DNA from: Prevotella sp. E2-28
Lineage (GTDB): Bacteria > Bacteroidota > Bacteroidia > Bacteroidales > Bacteroidaceae
Direction of reading: 5' to 3'
Length of the DNA: 64,000 nucleotides
NCBI RefSeq assembly: GCF_022024055.1
Contig: NZ_CP091789.1
Span: 124,001-188,000, forward strand
A program made the position numbers and the translations under genes. The notes under the pieces were generated by a model, which saw only the letters and a list, made by a program, of their open reading frames with translations, did not search any database and had not been told where the DNA came from. Positions within the stretch are counted from its first letter, which is position 1. Each line of letters opens with the position of its first letter. Of this stretch, positions 28,501 to 34,767 are shown in pieces.

Positions 28501-29226
28501 CACAAAACCGCCCTCACGCACCTGGTCGAGGGCTTTCAGGAAGAAGTAGTTGTGGATGGTCGAGACGGCATAGCGTTTCGCATCGTTGCCACTCTTGCGG
28601 TATTCATCATCCATCACCTTGATGTCGCCGAAGGGAATATTAGAGGTCGCAACGTCAAATGTCCCCTTCAGCTCAGGCCTGATGGTCTCAAAACCGTCTA
28701 TTGTAACACTGTCGTGTGGGTTCAGAGCCTTCAGGATGCGACCAGTAAGCAGGTCTTTCTCAAAGGCACTGACCCTCACATCGGGATACTCGCCCTTGAA
28801 GGCATCGCCGAACTTGCCGATACCTGCCGAGGGGTCGAGCATCGATCTCACCTCCACACCCGCGTCCTTCATCACCTTGGCGATTGCACCGATGACAGGC
28901 GCAGGGGTGTAGAAAGCGGTATTGACCGACCGCTTGATGCTGTCCGTCAGTTCCTTGGCCTCCTTGTCGTCACTGGCACCCTCACGGATGGTATCAAACA
29001 GTTCCTTGGTCTGGTCGAAATAGGTCAGCTCCGACTGGTTCCAATACTGCTTGTCTGCATCCGAACCTGTCGGCTTGAGTACGAACTTCAAACCGCCAAA
29101 ACCGCTGTATCTCTTCAGGACTTCACGCTCTGCATCCGTTGCTGCCCTATCCTCTTCTTTGAGCTGGAAGACAGTACGGATAGCGGCAATGTTATCCTGT
29201 AACTTTTGTCTCTTGTTATATGCCAT
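19522..29226 (-). CDS. Giant polyvalent protein (3234 aa): adenine methylase, SNF2-like helicase and at least four other domains
   Basis: Domains in order by approximate residue: N6-adenine methyltransferase (100-300; LDPSAGIGKF motif I, SNIPFGD in place of NPPY); superfamily 2 helicase (840-1380; Walker A HEVGTGKTLI near 856, DEAH-like IFIDESHQF near 1025, motif VI EQRNGRARRSGN near 1362); coiled coils; phosphoribosyltransferase-like (about 1840-2000; VVLVDNVLDTGHTLS); metallopeptidase-like HEYTHLW near 2126; MNT-type nucleotidyltransferase (GSRSRGEAKEGSDLDI near 2296); K/E-rich coiled coil (2645-2700); hydrophobic segment (about 2705-2723); MutS-I-like domain (2762-2856; MRNGDFYEAFGEDA). 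This matches the polyvalent proteins of conjugative elements and phages, which enter the recipient with the DNA and protect it. The domain boundaries are by eye. Confidence 0.92.
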   Translation of the reverse strand: MAYNKRQKLQDNIAAIRTVFQLKEEDRAATDAEREVLKRYSGFGGLKFVLKPTGSDADKQYWNQSELTYFDQTKELFDTIREGASDDKEAKELTDSIKRSVNTAFYTPAPVIGAIAKVMKDAGVEVRSMLDPSAGIGKFGDAFKGEYPDVRVSAFEKDLLTGRILKALNPHDSVTIDGFETIRPELKGTFDVATSNIPFGDIKVMDDEYRKSGNDAKRYAVSTIHNYFFLKALDQVREGGFVAFITSRGFMDSPSNNPIREELARNARLVGAFRLPDGMFRDEAGTDVGSDLVVLQKYTGYDMSLDPDTQAFCDVNTGFKAMSGEDWTDISMNCHWWKSMMAPDSEAIVATKMEKGTDPYGKPTLVCTHDGGMEGIAQLLTEYFKRDLYKDFVDYYKANAPKVVELKPEPVKQVQAKPQVQQVQQSAPVQLDLFSMWDSQEVQQAQPIVQQEEKPKELTKDEQRMQLYYHIRDAYEELYDTEAQSREAQPELRAKLNQYYDEFVEKFGYLNERKNARAIMNDSKGRDVLTLENAVDKNFVKADIFERPVSFVAYEISHVDTPEEALFASLNRYGQVDLEYMAGITGHTQTDLVNELKGRIYYMPDGRYEISSKALSGNVYDKLAYVNDAIELAQEHADDPKIVPALQETKAALEQSLPQQIAFDDIGLQFGERWIPTEYYEEYVGKLFDTKMEIHYAEHIDEYSIKAENRYNLKIREEYCVRGEYKDYDGMALLQHAFHDTTPDIQKCVGADDNGNDIKAPDMEKIQLASSKIQEIREGFTDYLTNLSKDKRDELQEMYNRKFNCFVKAKYDGSHQTFPGIDMKALGSSRFNVKDIYKSQKDCVWMLLQNGGGICDHEVGTGKTLIMCMAAHEMHRLGLANKPMIIALKANVAEIANTYQAAFPDDKILYASEKDFSPANRVDFFNRIKNNDYACVVMSHDQFGKIPQSMDIQQQILSDELRDIDEALDILRQQGGNISGRMLTGLEKRKENLQVKIMELQSDMASRKDDFVDFGNMGIDHIFIDESHQFKNLMFTTRHQRVSGLGNPAGSQKALNLLYALRTIQKRTGKDLGATFLSGTTISNSLTELYLLFKYLRPKAMEQQGIHSFDAWAAVYAKKTSDYEFSVTNAVVQKERFRYFVKVPELATFYNEITDYRTGEDVGLDRPAMNVILHNIKPTADQQDFNERLVQFAQTGDGELIFRGPLNDREQKGKMLIATDASRKASLDMRLVDQELFGDDPENKASHCARLVADYYQKYNEQKGTQFIFSDLSTYKPGEWNIFQEIKDKLVRDYNIPAEEIRFIQEAKNEKQRKEIIKQMNEGTIRVLFGSTSTLGTGVNAQKRAVAVHHIDIPWRPSDLEQRNGRARRSGNEVAKLYANNNVDIIIYAVERTLDSYKFNLLQNKQLFITQLKTNSLGSRVIDEGAMDEENGMNFAEYVAILSGNDDLLQKAKLEKKIMALESERKTYMQARRETEWRLEVAQEKVQKNDVIIKDMTEDYEKFKAAAKYGEDGTSLPGLTMPKVKEFAADGTYNVEGMGAALQDAGRTIGNKDRQMGEVYGFPLIVNTVYMYDEKMKKEVYAGNTFYVKGHYLYEHNNGHLAMSKDNRLGAVRYGVQALERIPGVIAQYQERNAKLAQDIAEYQRIAGKPWGKEDDLKGLKTELDALEKQIQASLDETTKNIPKPEELPYKFSKEGRYHKVTFAREAYPFVSISEMREMADTGSWRNRGYVRCGHWDGDLMVSDPEAEGEFTLRQKCEEFMQQIVDTNKQRMEDKEWLVNMANNDTEGDKVCQDNEVIFAARKYLQEHNIDWHTGEDVAVTVEPEAKAETVEIVHAAEKPIVVYSLGQYGVGERGEELRTLAHQVKEGGSNDAITEAVNQLSDLFGKIPEAERERMVLVPMPGKTGIPGYTDDIAYDLGDYMEIDSNSSLISSPHPSLYDLKKENGNENLPKIDFTFNDELSEGTIVVLVDNVLDTGHTLSQAAQANFGKDVEVRAVVLAHTDNYLQYHPELAVKMPLAQEIQKKPVVSQPVRIAAQVGKQGQKVEMPSLGLRDALIERMRGAGIDVNLDAAEGERVLEKYKDQANESRKPILFRDKEGQVYGFVHEGKVYLDPNVATVETPIHEYTHLWAEVLRQQNPKEWEKVVQMMKDTPEVWNDVKSQYPNLHTDDEIASEALAQYSGQRGTQRLQEFVADKENAAGIFEKVSAVLSKFWSAVADFLHIEYTNKEEVADRVLYDLLNGVNPLKLGPKVQGLEDYTQYEVKQMVEDYVNEKLAEDFPGEDIYVKQVTIIGSRSRGEAKEGSDLDILLEYGGEGVKEDALFNVLNENRLEINGIPVDINPINPYYSMNTAEWLARDVKWREEDSQKSQLTRQHDEVVQQYKDAELTNTPVFLLKEVELLRKDTGEMEKYSAVTVDPPYIMLYEGMDAAAKSEGAMMLTDFSPEVQKQVLKELSDGLKSSQEKSAVEHICSLANDAKLDYLPLALRVPVMVPKFFDGSETKDRVLSHAMAVGDDIELFENREDAYDHRNQLYLKDLPEEARQQVITLMDEVLTSEDQQITVQVDTVTVPEYALSAIINGDFGNLDAEETEDVQAFMDKYPGHIFSPREESPSFYKNPAFGKPTDCVKMDIVRLATIKQLREEKANIVTEDKKEKKEEQKALDENLKKEKEQKAEDQKALDEIKKKEDEKRDREAKESSGKDVAAAVVTAGLIVGALEMAKTNKGVWMNKCCNLSDDVVTASRLSRPYEALTMVLQNDTKGECPKVVALNREAQAYHQVQELKEKHPDAMILMRNGDFYEAFGEDAEKASRILGIALSKQSAGRKKFDYTSFPHHSLDIYLPKLVRAGLRIAICDALVDPKQNEKEAKPIYDQVDELVTALKKNDDRIQVNPLLLTDYDSNDDGLLINNSRKAAVGEEKETAIERANDIYRAAIAYTGAPQRLNRQNQPDMTPAEAHRYDRLVQELAAGVIMARQNLPAQLSSDSLSMIPDWLQQLQENPQMVEHLEHDMNDAIRVLGKIMKGEDIDYSAMRGEEPQTVAQGAVAEEVNRSVSFEQVSMTRDDRDRYVLYVKPADEKAFTIYPEREDIDRFFQSFRTPEFDTVRSELAQKYYQMVVNHPESKADVLMPKVPEGADLSRISKVNITKDRYHEGATIMFATIDGERQKPVELSKSQIQRFWLSEDREAFKVALAAQLFQNELCVNQSQQQSEPVSEAKDGAKVTESEPEPKRTMHL

Positions 29227-29238
29227 AGTATTTTCTCT

Positions 29239-30729
29239 TTATCGGTGCAAAACCACTGACACGTCGCGCACCTCTCCTCGTGCCAGTCCGCGCAGCTCGG
29301 CCTTGACATCAGCCTTCCACGCATCGGGGATGTTTCCCATTGCCTTTTCTGAATTGCTGAACAACACTTCGTAGAAGAAGTCCCTGCCCTTGGGCCGCAG
29401 ATAGAAGCCGCCACAGTCGGCAGCCAGTTCAATGGCTTTCCGCTGTTCGGGCGAAAATTCCCTGGCCGACGGGTCGGTGGTACGCTCCACCAGGGCCTTC
29501 TTTGCAGCATCATAGCGATAGTCAGGGCAACGCATTCGCGAGGCCTGACCGAACTTCAGGGCGACATCGAAGGGTGTCACCTCTTGTCGGCCCGTGTAGG
29601 TCTGGACAGCTTTCAGCTTCGCAGGGTCGTGCCGCAGTTCCTCCAGCGTCGGATAGTACAACGCCACACGGTCATAGAAACCGAGTCCGTGTGGATTAGT
29701 ATCGTAGGCGAAGCCGTCGTGGAACTCCATGTCTATCGCAAACTCGCCGTTCTCATCGAACTTGACGTAGGGCGGAAGTGTATCAACGCTTGACAATCCC
29801 TTGCCACTGAGCACAGGGAAACTCTCACGGTTCAGGATGATGTTGTCCACGGGACCTTTCGGACATTCCAGTTCGGAGCAGCTGATGCCCGACTGTGACA
29901 GCAACCGCCGACGGCTGTATTCCAGCGCATGGAGAAAGGTCTCGAAATGGGGAGCATCTTCCAAAGCACAGATCTTGTTGGCCTTACGGGCAGCAGGAAC
30001 GATTTCGGTCAATGTGAAATCGCGGGTGCTGTCATTATCCATCACCCGGATGCCATGACTACGTGCATGGTTGGCATCCTCGGCAAACGCCTTCATGGTG
30101 GAAGCAAGCTTCGTGTAGAGGTTCAAGCCGTATGGAGGCAGTTGTTCTGCATCGATACGGTTGCCGCGCTGCAGAATGACAAAGTCTGCAGGCACGATGC
30201 GGTTGTCGCTGAAATACACACCAAGCACAAGCTCTTCCTCTGCGAAACGGTTCAGCCAGCCACTGCGCTCATCCTCCGTAAAACTGACGATGCACGGCTT
30301 GTCCATGAAATAGGCCACGCCATCAGAGTCACCGCCACTGATACGACCATTCAACTGCTTGGCCATGTCCACACACTGGGCATAGAGTTCACGGGAACGA
30401 TGACGGTCACGGATGAGCGAGGTCTCAAACTCATGGACCTGGTCTGTGTCCATCAGCCCACGACACCACTTCTCGGCACCAATCTTCGTCCTGAACTCCT
30501 CCACCCAACAGTCGTTGGTGCTGTTGTCGAAGGCCACATATTTGGCTCCGTCACGGAAATAGCCCTGCGCACCTGTATGAGCAGGAAAGGTCAGGCTACG
30601 TGACCTGCGCTCGCTTTCGAGTATCTCGCCCAATACCTTCTGGGCTTCCTCGCCAGTAAGCAGCTGCTGTCTGTTGTAGCCTGACCCCTGATTTGCCGCC
30701 ATGTTATGTGTGTTCATCTCCGATGCCAT
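29239..30729 (-). CDS. Unknown 496-aa polyvalent-associated protein
   Basis: I do not recognise the N-terminal two thirds, which include YFRDGAKYVAFDNSTNDCW, a serine/aspartate-rich ISGGDSDGVAYFMDKP and YGLNLYTKLASTMKAFAED. The C-terminal ~90 residues (VERTTDPSAREFSPEQRKAI then AWKADVKAELRGLARGEV) resemble the end of the 449-aa protein two genes upstream, so both carry the same small C-terminal module. It lies 12 bp upstream of the giant gene and overlaps the preceding 71-aa gene by 26 bp. There is no signal peptide; a cytosolic helper or co-delivered protein is likely. Confidence 0.75.
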   Translation of the reverse strand: MASEMNTHNMAANQGSGYNRQQLLTGEEAQKVLGEILESERRSRSLTFPAHTGAQGYFRDGAKYVAFDNSTNDCWVEEFRTKIGAEKWCRGLMDTDQVHEFETSLIRDRHRSRELYAQCVDMAKQLNGRISGGDSDGVAYFMDKPCIVSFTEDERSGWLNRFAEEELVLGVYFSDNRIVPADFVILQRGNRIDAEQLPPYGLNLYTKLASTMKAFAEDANHARSHGIRVMDNDSTRDFTLTEIVPAARKANKICALEDAPHFETFLHALEYSRRRLLSQSGISCSELECPKGPVDNIILNRESFPVLSGKGLSSVDTLPPYVKFDENGEFAIDMEFHDGFAYDTNPHGLGFYDRVALYYPTLEELRHDPAKLKAVQTYTGRQEVTPFDVALKFGQASRMRCPDYRYDAAKKALVERTTDPSAREFSPEQRKAIELAADCGGFYLRPKGRDFFYEVLFSNSEKAMGNIPDAWKADVKAELRGLARGEVRDVSVVLHR

Positions 30730-30919
30730 CCACTAACACGGCCATAGCCAACTCCTGTGCCTGGTCGACGGTCAAGCCGTCGCGACGGGCATTCTCATAC
30801 TTCTCCTCGGCAGCATCGGCCAGATCGTCGAGGACTTCATCACTCACGGGGAAACCTGTGCCCCACTCCTCCTTAAGTCGCTGGAGGTAGCGGCGGTAAT
30901 AAGACATCTCCTTCGGCAT
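30704..30919 (-). CDS. Unknown 71-aa helical protein
   Basis: This small acidic protein starts MPKEMSYYRRYLQRLKEEWG and continues with FPVSDEVLDDLADAAEEKYENAR, predicted as two or three helices. The 26-bp overlap with the next gene and the 4-bp gap to the upstream stop argue for a real operon member. It may be an adaptor for its neighbours; no family is recognised. Confidence 0.65.
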   Translation of the reverse strand: MPKEMSYYRRYLQRLKEEWGTGFPVSDEVLDDLADAAEEKYENARRDGLTVDQAQELAMAVLVDGIGDEHT

Positions 30920-30923
30920 GACG

Positions 30924-32273
30924 CTAACGCTTTAATCCCTGAGCTTCTGAACGCACGATACCCTCGGCGAGATCCTTCAGCTCGTTGTGGGCATCCTTCT
31001 GCCAAGCATCGTTCACACCAGCAGCCTTCAACTGCGACTCGGCCTTCTCCCACAGTCCGGCAAACACCTTCGAACGCTCGTCGGGTGTCTCGGCACCGGC
31101 AGCGAAGTCATTGAGTGTCTTCATCTGCTCGGGCGAGAAGTTGCGAGCGGTGGAGTCAGAGGCACGATCGACGATGGCCTTCACGGCAGCATCCTCTTTG
31201 GCATTGACCTCCTGCTTCTGACCAGGACCAACGATATCGAGGGCTTTCTTGTGGAAGTCCCTGTTGGCAGCGGCCACCTGTTCGAGAGTGGCGAGACGGT
31301 TCTTGACAGCCGTGGTCTCGTTGACTGAAAGCAGGCTGACACACTCGATGCCGTTCACCTTACCACTGAGCCATACACGGTCGGGATTGTCCTTTGCGGC
31401 AGAATAGCGCAGACTGGTGACGTTGGCGGCGCTGGGCAACTTGAACTTGCTCCAGTCTACCTTTTGGGCAGCGTCGAGCTTTTCGCCGTTGGTCTGACGC
31501 TGGGCCTGTACACGCTGCTCCATGCGTCCGGCGATGTCGGCCATCGTCATCGGCTTGCCAACAGACTTCACCTGGTCTTTCTCGTCGAGCGTCACCTCGG
31601 CACGATGACGGAGAGAGGCAAGATCCTCGGCATTCATGATGCCATAGAAACGGGATTCCTTGTTGCCCTTCTCGCCAAAGGCCAACTGCCACTTACCTAC
31701 GAGGCCCTCAGAGCCTTTCACCGCCATGTCCTTGGCATCGGGAGTCATCGAGGCAATCAGGTTGGCACGCTGTTCCTTGTTCATGTGGTCAACGTCCACG
31801 CCGTCCTTGCGAAGGGCATTCAGGAGAAGGGTGTCCTCGGTGATCTTCTCGATGGTGATGTAGTTCACGTCACGACCATTGATGTTGGCATTCTTCTGGT
31901 GGAAGGCGGCATCATCGACGTGCATGGGATAAGCGGTCTTTACCGCAAACTCCTTGGCCTGAACGGGGTCTTTGGCGTACAAGTCCTGATAGGTCTTGGC
32001 CTGCTCGGGAGTCAGCTGGCGTGACATCTGGGTACGCATACCCGCACGCTTCTCCTCAGGGGTCTTACCGTCAGGGTTCAGTTTACCGTAATCGACCTGT
32101 ACCATCGTAGCGTCGTCCTTTTGGAACACGCGGATGCGGTCGATGGTGTTGCCCTCGGTGGTGGTCACCTTCGCCTTAGCGGTCTTCTCATTGTTCTCAT
32201 TCTGGTTCTCGACCTGAGAACCCTCTGCTGCAGCAGCCTTGGGCTGTGCGTTTTCTGTTTTCACTTTTGCCAT
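30924..32273 (-). CDS. Unknown 449-aa protein, first gene of the polyvalent operon
   Basis: The N-terminal 40 residues are low-complexity (A/K/E/N-rich, linker-like). The middle contains RAGMRTQMSRQLTPEQAKTY and PMHVDDAAFHQKNANINGRD, and a segment VWLSGKVNGIECVSLLSVNE that loosely resembles DUF3945-type units. The last ~85 residues (VDRASDSTARNFSPEQMKTL ... AWQKDAHNELKDLAEGIV) match the tail of the 496-aa protein. It is an alanine/lysine/glutamate-rich cytosolic protein, possibly a co-transferred or structural partner of the giant protein. Confidence 0.75.
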   Translation of the reverse strand: MAKVKTENAQPKAAAAEGSQVENQNENNEKTAKAKVTTTEGNTIDRIRVFQKDDATMVQVDYGKLNPDGKTPEEKRAGMRTQMSRQLTPEQAKTYQDLYAKDPVQAKEFAVKTAYPMHVDDAAFHQKNANINGRDVNYITIEKITEDTLLLNALRKDGVDVDHMNKEQRANLIASMTPDAKDMAVKGSEGLVGKWQLAFGEKGNKESRFYGIMNAEDLASLRHRAEVTLDEKDQVKSVGKPMTMADIAGRMEQRVQAQRQTNGEKLDAAQKVDWSKFKLPSAANVTSLRYSAAKDNPDRVWLSGKVNGIECVSLLSVNETTAVKNRLATLEQVAAANRDFHKKALDIVGPGQKQEVNAKEDAAVKAIVDRASDSTARNFSPEQMKTLNDFAAGAETPDERSKVFAGLWEKAESQLKAAGVNDAWQKDAHNELKDLAEGIVRSEAQGLKR

Positions 32274-32333
32274 TGTGCTAAAATTTAGTTTTTGTGTTGG
32301 TTATAAACTGAGGGGCTTTCCCTCATCGGTCGG

Positions 32334-32400
32334 CAAAAGTACAGCATTACCCTGGCACCAGCGGTCTCGGAAAATTATCTTGCGTGAATTAACGTTTCAC
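32334..32400 (-). promoter_or_regulatory. Promoter and operator of the polyvalent operon
   Basis: Minus strand: -7 element TACTTTTG (32334-32341). The palindrome GTGAA-ACGTTAA-TTCAC lies at 32384-32400, 42 nt upstream of it, identical in 17 bp to the one before the DUF4099 gene. A TGAGGG/CCCTCA hairpin in the leader (around 32309-32325) precedes the start codon. Confidence 0.7.
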
Positions 32401-32497
32401 TATCGAATTGTTGTTGGTTTCGTGTGTTTTTGGCGGTTTTTCATGTTCATAGAGATGCTATATCGATAACTATTCGTATCTTTGCACGAGATTTTGG

Positions 32498-33589
32498 ATG
32501 CTGATGAAAGTCATTCATGTGGATATGGACCAGTTTTTCGCGGCTGTAGAGCAGCGAGAAAATCCTGAGCTTCGTGGCAAGCCGATAGCGGTGGGACACG
32601 ATGCCGAACGGGGTGTGGTATCAACAGCCAGCTACGAAGCACGGCGGTTTGGCGTGCATTCGGCGCAGTCCATTCAGGTAGCCAAGCGGCTGTGTCCGCA
32701 ACTGATAATCGTGGAGCCGCACTTCCAAAAATATAAGGAGGTGTCGGCACAGTTGCATGAGATATTCCATGACTATACCGACCTGATAGAGCCTATATCC
32801 CTCGACGAAGCCTTTCTTGATGTGACAGAGAATAAGAAAGGGATTGAGTTGGGTGTGGATATTGCGCTAGAAATCAAGCAGCGCATCCGTGAGACCACTG
32901 GACTGACAGCATCGGCTGGTGTGAGCTACTGCAAGTTCCTGGCGAAGATTGCCTCCGACTGGCGTAAACCCGACGGGCTGACGGTGATTCATCCTGACAG
33001 GGCATTGGACTTCATCGCACAACTGAAGATAGAGAAGATTTGGGGTGTAGGTCAGAAGACTGCCGAGAAGATGCACCGCATGGGTATCTTCACGGGCCTT
33101 GACCTGAGAAACATGTCGCTGAGCCGACTGACGCAGGAGTTCGGCAAGATGGGACAGGTGTTCTATGATTTCTCACGAGGCATCGATAACCGGCCTGTGA
33201 TTTCTGAGTGGGAGCGGAAGAGTGTCAGCTGTGAACAGACCTTTGAGTCGGACATCAGCGAGAATGCCGCCGTCACCATCCACCTGTATCATACGGTACT
33301 TGAGCTTGTCAGACGCATCGAGAAAAACGACTTCGAGGGCCGCACCCTGACACTGAAGGTGAAGTTCCTGGACTTTCAGCAAATAACCCGCAGCATCACT
33401 GTAGATCACATTCTCCGCACCAAAGACGAGATCCTTCCATTGGCCAAACAGCTTATGCAGCAAGTGGAGTTCCACTCCCACCCCATCCGTCTGTTAGGGT
33501 TGGGCGTTTCCAATCAAAAGAACGCCACACCACAAGAAGAAAATCAATGGATTGAGCTGGAATTGGAATTTGAGCCGTGGCCCGATTGA
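32498..33589 (+). CDS. dinB: Y-family DNA polymerase IV (DinB)
   Basis: This 363-aa protein carries out error-prone translesion synthesis. Seen motifs are HVDMDQFFAAVEQRENPELRG at the start (first catalytic aspartate, steric gate F), SLDEAFLDVT near residue 100 (catalytic DE), helix-hairpin-helix KIWGVGQKTAEKMHRMGI near 180 and the little-finger domain after residue 235. Length is normal. It is divergent from the polyvalent operon with a -7 element TATCTTTG at 32477-32484. It is a second Y-family enzyme besides UmuC at 61411. Confidence 0.95.
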   Translation: MLMKVIHVDMDQFFAAVEQRENPELRGKPIAVGHDAERGVVSTASYEARRFGVHSAQSIQVAKRLCPQLIIVEPHFQKYKEVSAQLHEIFHDYTDLIEPISLDEAFLDVTENKKGIELGVDIALEIKQRIRETTGLTASAGVSYCKFLAKIASDWRKPDGLTVIHPDRALDFIAQLKIEKIWGVGQKTAEKMHRMGIFTGLDLRNMSLSRLTQEFGKMGQVFYDFSRGIDNRPVISEWERKSVSCEQTFESDISENAAVTIHLYHTVLELVRRIEKNDFEGRTLTLKVKFLDFQQITRSITVDHILRTKDEILPLAKQLMQQVEFHSHPIRLLGLGVSNQKNATPQEENQWIELELEFEPWPD

Positions 33590-33916
33590 CATTCTCTAGC
33601 CAAATATATCGTAGCAAGGTCGTTTGAAAGTCGTAGCATAGGCCTTGCACTGACCGAGCCGAGAGATAGCCGAGACCTTCGGCTGGGTTCGAGATAGATT
33701 AGATGATTTTTCGGTAGGATAAGAAGAGGGGTAGAACACCCCAAGGAGAGTGGTTCTATAAAGAAATGGTAGAGGCAGCACTTGAGCAATTTGACAATGT
33801 CTGGATAGGTAAGTTCTGCAAGAACTGTGGCCGCCGTGAGTATTGTGCAGATCCGATTACTTAACCAAAAGTCAATATAGAGGTGGGCGTGAACGCCGCC
33901 ACACCCACCTAAAGAA
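33590..33916. other. Intergenic stretch with a possible gene remnant
   Basis: A plus-strand open frame ends at 33864 and can start at ATG 33766 (MVEAALEQFDNVWIGKFCKNC, then GRREYCADPIT). Two C-x2-C-like pairs (CKNC and EYC) hint at a zinc-ribbon remnant, and the frame stays open back to 33718 without a start. I see no clear promoter. The rest of the stretch shows nothing clear. Confidence 0.3.
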
Positions 33917-34141
33917 CTAACCGATCTTCTCACACGTCAAATATGACATAGTCATCTTAGACTTATCAAAACTGGTAGAATACTTGGTGTTAAAAGCCCG
34001 TGCAATAGCTTCTTGATTCTTTGTCTGGCCAAGTGGGGGTGTTGTCGTCTGAGTTGACATTTCAATAAACATCCCTTTTACCAATTGTTTTCCGGAACCC
34101 CAGTTCCAATTGTTTTTTGCAGAAATTTTCCAGAGTGGCAT
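33917..34141 (-). CDS. Small 74-aa protein, resembles DUF6140-type mobile-element proteins
   Basis: The layout MPLWKISAKNN ... LVKGMFIEMSTQT ... NQEAIARAFNTKY ... MTMSYLTCEKI follows the pattern of short Bacteroidetes proteins (a strand with K-G-M-x-V/I-E, a helix AFxxKY and a terminal YxxxEKI). The function is unknown. It starts 23 nt after the stop of the W-repeat gene and shares its operator-controlled promoter. A direct search would be needed to confirm the family name. Confidence 0.6.
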   Translation of the reverse strand: MPLWKISAKNNWNWGSGKQLVKGMFIEMSTQTTTPPLGQTKNQEAIARAFNTKYSTSFDKSKMTMSYLTCEKIG

Positions 34142-34164
34142 AACTTTTTGTTTTAATGTTAATA

Positions 34165-34695
34165 TTAGGCTGTTATCTCAGCCATTAATTGTATCTTCAG
34201 TTGCTCAACAATACAATTCCACAGACTGGAATTTTGGAGTTTGCCAGTTGGTATGTAATTCTTGTATTTCTCATAGAACTCCATACCCGTATCTTCAAAC
34301 AGATGATGAGGGTAGATGTTGATAATACGCTCCCAATCCCATTTGTCTGCATACTTTTCCAGCAATTCATGCGTCATTGTTAGATTTCTATTATCTGACA
34401 GTTCACTCCAATTCCATTTCTCCTTAAAGGCATCCAGGAAGGGTTCTGTCATGACTGCCTCACTAGCATATTCAGAAAACTTGTTCCAGTTTATTCGATT
34501 CTTGAACTTCTGAACCATGGGAACAGTCCACACCACGCTACTGTTACATGAAATTGCATGCCAATCGACTTGATCCTGATATTTCTCCAATAATGCTTCT
34601 GACCACGAGAAATTTTCGGATAGTTCTTTCCATGCCTCAGAAACTGCCGTCTGGTGCATGAAATCATTACTTAAAATCTTTGTTGCCATAATCAC
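34165..34695 (-). CDS. Tandem tryptophan-repeat protein (176 aa)
   Basis: The protein is built from about five repeats of 23-25 residues with a common core of the form LLEKYxDKWDWxxLSxNxxLxWT. Examples: SWSEALLEKYQDQVDWHAIS, PMVQKFKNRINWNKFSEYA, PFLDAFKEKWNWSELSDN, ELLEKYADKWDWERIINIY. Aromatic W-D/N-W steps recur at the repeat junctions, suggesting a helical solenoid that binds a peptide or protein. It is cytosolic and under the regulon-B box (34741-34759), so it belongs to the WYL-controlled island. Confidence 0.75.
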   Translation of the reverse strand: MIMATKILSNDFMHQTAVSEAWKELSENFSWSEALLEKYQDQVDWHAISCNSSVVWTVPMVQKFKNRINWNKFSEYASEAVMTEPFLDAFKEKWNWSELSDNRNLTMTHELLEKYADKWDWERIINIYPHHLFEDTGMEFYEKYKNYIPTGKLQNSSLWNCIVEQLKIQLMAEITA

Positions 34696-34723
34696 TTTTT
34701 GTATTTAAATGAAAAATATACTG

Positions 34724-34759
34724 CAAAGATAGCTCAGAGTTGTGCCGTATCAAGGCATA
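34724..34759 (-). promoter_or_regulatory. Promoter with regulon-B operator (W-repeat gene)
   Basis: Minus strand -7 element TATCTTTG (34724-34731), then 9 nt, then the box at 34741-34759 which on the plus strand reads TGTGCC-GTATCAA-GGCATA, a near-palindrome. Confidence 0.75.
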
Positions 34760-34767
34760 AGATATGA

